Positions 43,181 to 50,802 of a stretch of 64,000 nt of DNA are shown piece after piece; position 1 is the first letter of the stretch, and each line of letters starts with the position of its first letter. The stretch spans positions 27,859,254 to 27,923,253 of the forward strand of contig NC_087065.1 in assembly GCF_963678635.1 (NCBI RefSeq), read 5' to 3'. The position numbers and the translations under genes were made by a program. Source of the DNA: Symsagittifera roscoffensis (taxonomy: Eukaryota; Xenacoelomorpha; Acoela; Convolutidae). Below the pieces are notes generated by a model, which saw only the letters and a program-made list of their open reading frames with translations, made no database searches and was not told where the DNA came from.

Positions 43181-44243
43181 AACTTTTATTAGTTTAATAT
43201 TTTTTAATTATGATTTTAGTTAGTTGTTTTCACAAAAGCTTTTTGTTTTAGTTCAGTTATTTTGAAGAGTTACTCACCCTTGAGTAGCTCTTATTAAAAA
43301 TAGGAGTGTGGTCACAAAGCGTGGATGTAGCACGGTGGGTTAGGCCGGCTATAGAGCATGCTCAGGACGTCCTTCCTGGTGGGTTAGGCCAGGAGTGGGA
43401 GTATGATTGCATGCGGTTTTTGTGAGAGGTCCTGTTATGTGACAACGTTTTATGTTGGGTTTGTTGTGGTTTTTCTTATGTTTTGTTGGTTGTGTCCTTT
43501 TTTCAAAAATCAAATTGTTTGTGGTATGGGTTTGTCTTTCGACTTTTTTGTGTTTTATTATTTCTTTCTTAGACTTTATAATAGTCTTCAAAAGAATAAT
43601 TTATCCAGTTTTAAACTGGGTTAATCCGGTTTGGGTACCGTTGGTTTCCTTTTCTTAGTCATGCTGTTATGCTTTGTGTTGTGGTGTTTAGTAAGCTGCA
43701 TTGGTTAGTTTTGTTTAGTATATAATTCCTTTCCAACCGGGTTAAAGGAAAGTTTGAAACGTGTTATCTTGTGTTAGAGTTATCGAGTGTGAAAGCTTGA
43801 AACTGAAATTCATTATTTTAAACAATTCTTCGTGGGCGAGCTGTGCGAGTGTGGATAGAATTCTTATGCGAGTGAATGAAAATATCAAAAGGTTAGTACT
43901 GCTTTTGCTTCTTATGAATTTACTACATAGAATTTTAATTTTACTGCTAGTTGTTGGGGGAAACTAAGTTACAAATTTTTATCATTATTAGATTTACTGC
44001 TGGTGGGGGAAAAATTTATAAATTAATTTACTGCATTGGTATTATATTTATTTAATTGTTGGTGCAAAAAGTTAATAGGGTTTTAAACAGTTTTGAGGAA
44101 GTTTGCTATTTTTTATTTTTCTTTTGTGAATTTTTCAGATGATCGTTGGATGAAGGCTAAAATTCTAAAGAAAACATGGATAAAGAATGGTGAGTTTCTA
44201 ATGTTTGAATTAATTAGTAATATGTATAATTCATACTTACCTG
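43181..44243 (-). other. Element C 3' non-coding region
   Basis: T-rich on the plus strand, with a twice-occurring ggtgggttaggcc (43,336 and 43,378). On the minus strand 43,591-43,349 is an 80-codon Lys/His/Thr-rich frame (KKEIIKHKKVERQTHTT) that could be a small basic protein, but its composition is low-complexity and I do not call it a gene. Confidence 0.35.
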
Positions 44244-44570
44244 TTAGTCGTCGGGGAAGAAACCGTGGGGGAAAATGTCGTGAATGAGATCTGAAGTTGT
44301 TAGTAGTTTGGCTAATATGCGGATGATATTTTTAGTTTGAAGCAGTTGCCAAAGCAATTGAAGTGCCTTAATTGTGGTTAGTTCTTCAGTGCCAACTGCA
44401 AATTCATAAGGTGTGTTTTGGATTAGATTATATAATTTGTGGTTGAATTTAGTGTTATGGATAAATTCTAAAATGGGGATTTCTATAGGTTGTACAAACT
44501 CGTGTGGGATGAGGAAGGGTCGGGATTCTTCTGCGTTGAAGGTCTTGGTGATGGGACAAAAGATATACAT
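44244..44570 (-). CDS. 108-aa extension ORF in frame with the 486-aa ORF beyond a UGA
   Basis: Starts at ATG but the frame is open further upstream: between the TGA that ends the 486-aa ORF (44,592) and this ATG there are only seven sense codons in the same frame. Read through the UGA, the two form about 602 codons. The segment looks like folded protein (EFIHNTKFNHKLYNLIQ; TIKALQLLWQLLQTKNIIR), not like 3' non-coding sequence. Either the stop is a recent nonsense mutation, or UGA readthrough gives a longer minor form. Confidence 0.5.
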   Translation of the reverse strand: MYIFCPITKTFNAEESRPFLIPHEFVQPIEIPILEFIHNTKFNHKLYNLIQNTPYEFAVGTEELTTIKALQLLWQLLQTKNIIRILAKLLTTSDLIHDIFPHGFFPDD

Positions 44571-44591
44571 TTGGGTTATGGGATCATAATT

Positions 44592-46052
44592 TCAAAGAAT
44601 ACCATGAAGGTTAGTATCTTTAATGCAATATGTGAAGTTAAGAAAGAATGGTGAGGTGTATTTGGAATTGATGAATTGAAAACGATGGTGTGGTTGTCTG
44701 GAGGGAGTGTGTAGGTCAAAGTGATTTTGGATGAAACGATAATAAGTATATGTGTGTGTTTGTTTAGTGCGCAACATAATATCGTGTGAGCAGTGCAAAT
44801 CTCTTTCATATGGTGCAAGGAAATGAAAGGTTAGTGAAAATATTTGGAAGCGTTCTTTAAAACTTTCGTAGGCTTGCGTGTCTGTTAGTGCTTCTGAGAT
44901 AATGTGGTCAAACTTGCGATCGAAGATATTTAGTGTAAATACATATGGTGTTTTAATGAAAAATTTCTCGGTGATTTGTGGGTTAGCGAAGCGATCGTCG
45001 TCTAAGAATTGATCTTGGTTAGTTCTGATGATGTTATGGTCGTAATATTCTAGTGTATATTCATTAGCTCGGGGTGCAGTGTGTGTTTTTAGTGATTTTT
45101 TGTATCCAATGTAAGTAAATTGTCTAGGTGTTAGTGGTGTAGTGAGTCGATATAGCATGTCCATATTTCGTTCTATATCGATATGAGTGTTAGATAAAGG
45201 TAAGCAAAGGGGATTTGTAAAATGATAATATGAGGTCCAAGGAAGGGTAGGCATTAAAACGTATTCGTCTACAAAGTTACGTGTCTCGTTAGTGTCATGA
45301 GGGGTGTTTAAGGTGTATTGTGGAAATGAGGGTAAGGTGATAGCTAAAAATTCTTTTGTGTTAGTGTGTTCTGGATGGTTGATGTATTCACGGGCTGTTC
45401 CTGGTTTCGCTGGGAAAGGATGGTTGGGGAACTTTCTTTTAAAAGTGCGGTAAGCTCTATTAGTGTTGAGTGAAGATACAGTAGTTGTGGATGATGGTGC
45501 TAATGAATCAGTATAAATTGAAGAGGGTGTAGGGGTAGGAGGGTTGGATGAATCTATTGTGGATGAGATTTGGTTTATGGTTGGGGTGTCAAGGTGATAG
45601 GATTGTTGTTGTAGGGTAATGAAATTATCTAGTTCTGGGGAGATTCGGGGGGTGTCTGAAGAATGAGATGATTGGTTTGAGTGAAGTGAGGAGTAGGTTG
45701 GAGTGACTTGGGAAGCATAAGAGGGTGTAGAATTGGTTGGGTCAGGGTTATTTGGTAGTATGGGTTGAAAAGGGGGTTGGGAAAAATTTAAGGGATTGGT
45801 GTGAAAATTATTTGATGGAGATGGTTCAGAGTCGGCAAATTCATCGGGGGTTTCAATATTCGGGTTATTGAGTTGTGAGATGGAGTATAAAACTGAGATG
45901 TGTGAGTTAGTATCGGAATTCATGCCGGATGTTACATTACTGGATGGGAAATCGGGTGGCGGAAAAGCAAAAAGTGGTATTATTGGGATTGGAGTGGTGA
46001 GGTTGGTTGGGTGGGAATTTGATCGGTGTAGGGATCCAAGTTGTCGGCTCAT
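44592..46052 (-). CDS. Element C accessory protein: Pro/Ser/Thr-rich N-terminus plus unknown C-terminal domain
   Basis: 486 aa. Its ATG overlaps the env stop as ATGA (46,049-46,052), an arrangement suited to termination-reinitiation or to use from a separate spliced mRNA. Residues 1-230 are disordered and rich in Pro, Ser, Thr and Asn. From about residue 230 the composition becomes globular, with many aromatics (LPWTSYYHFTNPLCLPL; LTPRQFTYIGYKKSLK; TPYVFTLNIFDRKFDHI). No signal peptide, membrane segment or known motif seen. The position downstream of env matches accessory genes of complex retroviruses, but the function is unknown. Confidence 0.7.
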   Translation of the reverse strand: MSRQLGSLHRSNSHPTNLTTPIPIIPLFAFPPPDFPSSNVTSGMNSDTNSHISVLYSISQLNNPNIETPDEFADSEPSPSNNFHTNPLNFSQPPFQPILPNNPDPTNSTPSYASQVTPTYSSLHSNQSSHSSDTPRISPELDNFITLQQQSYHLDTPTINQISSTIDSSNPPTPTPSSIYTDSLAPSSTTTVSSLNTNRAYRTFKRKFPNHPFPAKPGTAREYINHPEHTNTKEFLAITLPSFPQYTLNTPHDTNETRNFVDEYVLMPTLPWTSYYHFTNPLCLPLSNTHIDIERNMDMLYRLTTPLTPRQFTYIGYKKSLKTHTAPRANEYTLEYYDHNIIRTNQDQFLDDDRFANPQITEKFFIKTPYVFTLNIFDRKFDHIISEALTDTQAYESFKERFQIFSLTFHFLAPYERDLHCSHDIMLRTKQTHTYTYYRFIQNHFDLHTPSRQPHHRFQFINSKYTSPFFLNFTYCIKDTNLHGIL

Positions 46053-48664
46053 CGTGGGCTAAAAAAATTATTATTTTGAGACTGAAAAGCGGTGGTATGG
46101 GGTTGTTCTATAATTTGTTCATAAGTATTTTCATCTTGTGAGTGGTGTGGCATTATATGTTGGATGGGACTTTGTGATATGGTTGGTCTAAAATTATTAT
46201 GTGTTATGGCTAAATTTCGAAAATTACGTGGGACTAGGGATAATGGATGGTTATGTGGTAGGGGTGGTAACTGTGGTGCTGTTGGTGTTGTGTCTGCATT
46301 GTTATGTTCTTCGTCGTATGTGTTCTCTCTTGTTGCTATTTTTGTGTTATATTCTTTTATTTGTGCGTCTAAAAGAATTTTGTTTATAGATGTAGAAAAT
46401 ATTCCAAAAAATCCTGCAAATAGTATGCGTGCTACACTTGCTTGTCTATTGACTTGTGTGTGTATAGCACATGTGTTATAGATTCCTTTTAAGAGTGAAA
46501 AAAGAAATCCGATAAAGTTAAACATTGCGTATAAAATAGTTAGTTTTTCTAAGATGTAGTAGGGCCATCCTAGAAAATCAAGAATTTCATTCTTGAGTGT
46601 AACAAAGCTAAAAATATTGATAGGTGATATATCTTGGGGACGGTATTTTTCACCGTTTAGATATATATAATCTTTAATGTCTTTAAAATATCCGCTATAG
46701 TCTTGCGTATAGATGTCTGCAAATCCTGCGGTTTCGGCAAGTTTGCGTAAGTTTTGGTCAATTGATTGTCTTTGTATTGTGTCCATTTGTGTTAATAATT
46801 CCTGGAATTGTTGTGTTCTAATGTGATGTTGAATATCTGATTTTGAGTATATTCCTATTGATTGTAAGTCTATATTTGGGTTTCGAGCGATAGCGCGAAT
46901 GCTTTCTGGTGAAAATTTTTTGAGTGATTGCATTAATGTGGGATATGGGGTGAGAAGGTAATATTTATCTTCATCAGGGTTTAGTTGTACTACGTTGTGG
47001 CTATTTTCTGATCCACATGGAACTGCGGTATCCCAGAAATAGGTTCTTCGTGAAAGTGTGTCAACGAAATGTACTTTATTCTTATAAAAGATAGGGATTC
47101 TTTTATAACATCGTTTATCTTCAAAAACGTACAGTGGTGATACTTTTTTAGTACAAGTATAAAACCATAAGATGTTTCCTTCATAGTCTAAAAAATTTGA
47201 TCTATTTCCTGATAGTAAATATCCTGCGTAGGGTATTTTTAATACTGCTAGTGCAAGTGATTGTAATATTTGTGTTCTTTCTAATTCGCATAGTTGGTGT
47301 AATGTTTCTAATTCGGAGAGTGACATTTCTTGAAAAATTCGGCTAATCGTGTAGTCTAGTTTCATATCTAAGTGAATATCATAGTGGATATTACCAAAAT
47401 ATGTATTATTCATTAGTGATAGTTCTTGTAAACGTGTGCTTTGATCGTTTTGGGGTTTTAAATGTCCACCAGGTTGACCTGTATTCTTTTGAAAATTAAC
47501 TGGTATATATGATGTTCCTTCGTTTAGGGGATGACTTGTGGCGTAAGGGTCGACTTTTATTTTTCCAGTGGTCATGTCGAATCCATTTTCGTATTCAACT
47601 AATATTTCAGAGTATTGTGTTTTGTGAAGTGGGCTTCTGTATTTACATGCAAGTTCTGTTTCTTGATATATTTGAAAACGTGTTAATTTATTTTCTATAT
47701 TATGAATGTTTCGAAAATTTGAACTTATTTTGCGTAATGGATTTACATGTTCATATGGTATTGATTGTATAAAATATTTTTCGTGAAATTTTATCATACG
47801 AGCGTGTATTTTTGCTACTTGAAATGTTGTACATGTGTCTTCGGGGAACCAAACAATTGTTGCTTGTGTTCTGGTTGTAGGGTCGCAATAACCTTGGTCG
47901 TTTTTACAAGGTAATCTAATTCCTTGGTAAATCATTGTGTTGTCTGATAAATCTCGTGTGAGTTGTATTTTTTCGAGTTGTATTTTCCAATCGAAAAACA
48001 TTATTTCTTGGTATCCTTTATTTTTTGTGTCTGCTTTGCAGTTTGATGGGTCATTTATACCAATGTGTGGTATCCAGTGTTTATCGTGTATGTCATAGGT
48101 TAATCGTCCGTGTGCGCCGTTGTATGGGTATTTTTCATCTAATTTTAGATGTCCTTGATATCTTTCAAGTTCTGCTTGATGTACAGAATCTGAAAAAACT
48201 TGGAAATATACTAAATTTCTATCTGTGTTTTTATTTTTGGTGATGTTTAGTCGGAGTAACTCGTTTTTACAATCTTCGGGATTGAGATGTAAAAGTCGTT
48301 CTATATTACTCTGGTAGAATGATTCATGGTCAAGTCGGTTTTTATTTCCGTTTGAGACTTGTGAACAATGTACTTTCTTTTCAGAAAATGTTGCTGTGAA
48401 TTTATATCCTATAACTGTAGTTGCTCGGGCTTTTGAATAAAGTGTTGCTATGACATTTGTAGTTTCTATGGCTTGGGGTTCTGTTTCGCACTGTGATACT
48501 TGATTTATTGCATACTTGTGTAGTGTTTTTTGTTCGTTTTCTTCACAATCGTAATGTGTTACTAATAAATCTTGGGGTCCTGTGCGGGGAGAAGGGTTTA
48601 TGTTTTGATTTGAGATTACTAGAAAAAGGAGTTGGAGAAAAATTAATAATTTTAGAATATACAT
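46049..48664 (-). CDS. env: Env-like membrane glycoprotein of element C
   Basis: 871 aa. The N-terminal hydrophobic run MYILKLLIFLQLLFLVIS is a typical signal peptide. The ectodomain (to about residue 690) has 13 of the protein's 14 Cys and at least three N-glycosylation sequons (NIT, NNT, NRS). Near residues 700-760 are one or two membrane segments (LTILYAMFNFIGFLFSLL and RILFAGFFGIFSTSI). The tail of about 110 residues has a PTAP motif (TTPTAPQLPPLP) and YEQI (YxxPhi type). No obvious furin site. It would mediate budding and cell entry. I cannot assign the fusion class by eye. The start overlaps the end of the preceding frame by 13 bases. Confidence 0.8.
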   Translation of the reverse strand: MYILKLLIFLQLLFLVISNQNINPSPRTGPQDLLVTHYDCEENEQKTLHKYAINQVSQCETEPQAIETTNVIATLYSKARATTVIGYKFTATFSEKKVHCSQVSNGNKNRLDHESFYQSNIERLLHLNPEDCKNELLRLNITKNKNTDRNLVYFQVFSDSVHQAELERYQGHLKLDEKYPYNGAHGRLTYDIHDKHWIPHIGINDPSNCKADTKNKGYQEIMFFDWKIQLEKIQLTRDLSDNTMIYQGIRLPCKNDQGYCDPTTRTQATIVWFPEDTCTTFQVAKIHARMIKFHEKYFIQSIPYEHVNPLRKISSNFRNIHNIENKLTRFQIYQETELACKYRSPLHKTQYSEILVEYENGFDMTTGKIKVDPYATSHPLNEGTSYIPVNFQKNTGQPGGHLKPQNDQSTRLQELSLMNNTYFGNIHYDIHLDMKLDYTISRIFQEMSLSELETLHQLCELERTQILQSLALAVLKIPYAGYLLSGNRSNFLDYEGNILWFYTCTKKVSPLYVFEDKRCYKRIPIFYKNKVHFVDTLSRRTYFWDTAVPCGSENSHNVVQLNPDEDKYYLLTPYPTLMQSLKKFSPESIRAIARNPNIDLQSIGIYSKSDIQHHIRTQQFQELLTQMDTIQRQSIDQNLRKLAETAGFADIYTQDYSGYFKDIKDYIYLNGEKYRPQDISPINIFSFVTLKNEILDFLGWPYYILEKLTILYAMFNFIGFLFSLLKGIYNTCAIHTQVNRQASVARILFAGFFGIFSTSINKILLDAQIKEYNTKIATRENTYDEEHNNADTTPTAPQLPPLPHNHPLSLVPRNFRNLAITHNNFRPTISQSPIQHIMPHHSQDENTYEQIIEQPHTTAFQSQNNNFFSPR

Positions 48665-49785
48665 GTGTATGATAATCCTGAGTATGGGTTATAGAATGTG
48701 ATGTAACCAATTGTGTTTTTGGTATATCTGTCGTATTTATATATTACTTCAGTGGTTATAAATGGTGGTGGTAGTGATTGAGCTGTTATGTTTGGTGGGT
48801 TTAATGGGTAGGGATGTTGAGTAATGTTGTTTAATTTAACTGTAATTTCAAACTTTAATTGTAAACTGTTTTGTTGAAGTATTTGGATATTGTGATCACG
48901 GATATCGTCGTGAATGTCTTGTCGGTATTGTAATCTATTAAGTGCCCAGTTGTGGAGGCGATTACTTTCTTGATGTTGTCCCAATAATGGTGGAGGGGCT
49001 GTAAATGTATTCCAATCTAGTCTTAAAGGGATATTTGTTGATGATTGTTCTCGATATCTGGCGTCGAGATTATTTGGAAAATTTAAGTTAAAAGGTGGTG
49101 GTGAAATCTGGCTTATTGATGGTGTTGATGGTAGTGATAATGTTTCTGGTAGTGATGAGGATGTTGTTGTATCCGTAGAAATATCTATTGGATCATTGAC
49201 TAAATTTAATTCACCTTGTGTAAATGAATGTGTTGTCCAATATGGTAGTCGTGATGCCTGGTTTGGGGGGTTAAAGGGATTTTCACGTATTTGTTCAGAT
49301 GTTGGTGTTGAACCTAAGTAATCTGATGGTAGGCTTGAGGTGCTACGTTGTGAAAGAAGCGTAGGGGTTTCTGGTAATATACCAATGGGGTTTTCTGGAG
49401 TGTTTTGTGATGGGGATTGAGGTATATCAAAATGAACTCGGGGAGTTAGAAAATTCTTGTTCCGTCGAGGATGTATAACTTGTCTATTTATTTCGACTGT
49501 ATTTTGGTTTTGACTAGGATTTCTTATTCTACTTAATTCTTGTGGTAGTGTTGGGTATAAGTTATATGTTGGTTCGCTTAGAGGTGCTTGTCGTTGAGCT
49601 GGTTCTAGTGGTTCTGATAAACGAGCGTGTCGTTCTTCAAAAGTGTATGGGTTATCTTGAAAGGAAATTCGTGTAGATGTTTGAGGATTATTGGTAGTTG
49701 AAGGTGTTGTTGGGTTATCTTGGGATGATGTCGGTGAAGACTGACTTGGTGACTTTTGGGTAGCAATTTTTGATAGCTTTTTGGT
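48652..49785 (-). CDS. Pro/Ser/Thr-rich open frame upstream of env, no early ATG
   Basis: Open for 378 codons including the stop, beginning right after a TAG at 49,786-49,788. The only long ATG-initiated part is the last 110 codons (from 48,984). The upstream part is disordered and rich in Pro, Ser, Thr, Gln and Asn (KSPSQSSPTSSQDNPTTPS), much like the N-terminus of the 486-aa ORF; the end is more ordered (ITVKLNNITQHPYPL, TIGYITFYNPYSGLSYTCI). Such a long open frame without Met suggests entry by splicing, frameshifting or a non-AUG start. It ends 13 bases inside env. Confidence 0.6.
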   Translation of the reverse strand, partial: TKKLSKIATQKSPSQSSPTSSQDNPTTPSTTNNPQTSTRISFQDNPYTFEERHARLSEPLEPAQRQAPLSEPTYNLYPTLPQELSRIRNPSQNQNTVEINRQVIHPRRNKNFLTPRVHFDIPQSPSQNTPENPIGILPETPTLLSQRSTSSLPSDYLGSTPTSEQIRENPFNPPNQASRLPYWTTHSFTQGELNLVNDPIDISTDTTTSSSLPETLSLPSTPSISQISPPPFNLNFPNNLDARYREQSSTNIPLRLDWNTFTAPPPLLGQHQESNRLHNWALNRLQYRQDIHDDIRDHNIQILQQNSLQLKFEITVKLNNITQHPYPLNPPNITAQSLPPPFITTEVIYKYDRYTKNTIGYITFYNPYSGLSYTCIF

Positions 49786-49805
49786 CTATTCTTTTATTGA
49801 AAAAG

Positions 49806-49982
49806 TTAATGTTTATTAAAGTATTCTTCTAAGAAAAGAATTAGGAGGATTGTTGCTAGAGCGAATGTGATGATTGCTTTCTTTATACATTTGCATATAG
49901 TCAAAATGAGGGATGATAGAAATGTTATGAAAATTACAAATAGTAGAAAAATATCAGTTCTACTGAAAATAGTTCGTATCAT
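49806..49982 (-). CDS. Small 58-aa protein with two membrane segments
   Basis: ATG at 49,982, TAA at 49,806. The layout is a short basic N-terminus, a hydrophobic helix (IFLLFVIFITFLSSLILTI), a positively charged turn with Cys (CKCIKK), a second hydrophobic helix (AIITFALATILLILFL), then a short charged end (EEYFNKH). This hairpin topology resembles viroporin-like small membrane proteins. It lies between pol and the env region of an otherwise intact element. AT-rich DNA can produce hydrophobic ORFs by chance, so this is tentative; the KK turn and clean double-helix pattern favour it. Confidence 0.45.
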   Translation of the reverse strand: MIRTIFSRTDIFLLFVIFITFLSSLILTICKCIKKAIITFALATILLILFLEEYFNKH

Positions 49983-49992
49983 TTAGACAATT

Positions 49993-50208
49993 TTATAAAT
50001 CGTACCTGTGGATATAATCAAGGGTTTTTGAAAGTTGGAGAAATAGTTCGAATATAGTGTAGAAAATTAAAAAAATATTACAAAAAATGATTAAGAGTAT
50101 TAGAAAAGATTCAAGGATATCAAAAAGAAATATTATGAAAGTTTCAAGTATCGTAAAAAATGGTTTGAGGTTTGTGATAATTTTAGTGACTGTTTGATAG
50201 AAGAGCAT
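49993..50208 (-). CDS. Small 71-aa hydrophobic protein
   Basis: ATG start. Residues about 16-58 are almost entirely hydrophobic, with regular acidic residues (FFTILETFIIFLFDILESF), a possible amphipathic membrane helix, and a polar C-terminus (LSKTLDYIHRYDL). It directly precedes the 58-aa ORF with a gap of 10 bases, in a different frame. Function unknown; low-complexity composition calls for caution. Confidence 0.35.
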   Translation of the reverse strand: MLFYQTVTKIITNLKPFFTILETFIIFLFDILESFLILLIIFCNIFLIFYTIFELFLQLSKTLDYIHRYDL

Positions 50209-50802
50209 TTAAGAAATGGCTTCGTGATCGAATATTTTTTGTTGTTTGGGGCAATTTTCAAGTGTGGTCGGATTATTTATTAGTTTTTTGACAAGTGGGT
50301 TGAGTTTCGTAAAAAATTGTTGGAGGCAATTTTTATGGTGATCGGGAGGTCTTCTTTGTCTTTATTTTCATTTGTCAAATGATCTGGGGTATTTTTGAGA
50401 TTTTTAAACTTTAGGCTAAATAAAATGGTCGTTCTTTTACTTTAGGCTAATTTAACATATTTGTTTGGGGGGTATTTGAGGGCTGAGTTGGGGAAATATT
50501 GTTGATCTTTGGTTTATTAGATAAGGGAGGGTTATGATATTATGGTGATATTTATTTTAGTTGTCAAGTTGGAGTGGTTTGCTTATTTTTGACCTGGAGG
50601 TCGTAGAGTTATAGTTATAGATATGCCTGGAGTTTAATATTTTTCGTCTAGTTGGTTTGTGTTAAAGTTATAGAAGGTGACGGATTGGATGAATCCTATT
50701 GGCTAATTTTGAACTAGAATCGCTGCGTGTTTATCAGCATGTTATCTTGAAAAATGAAAGTGTGAAATGTTTCAGAGGTGCAAAGATTTTTAAATGTAGA
50801 AT
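50209..50802 (-). other. Pol-accessory spacer of element C, no gene seen
   Basis: About 600 bases with no open frame of length on the sense strand. It could hold splice acceptors for the downstream genes. Confidence 0.4.

Noticed and set aside
45868-46481. Plus-strand ORFs opposite env and the 486-aa ORF
   Set aside because: They are shadows of well-supported minus-strand genes, with no domain or initiation context.
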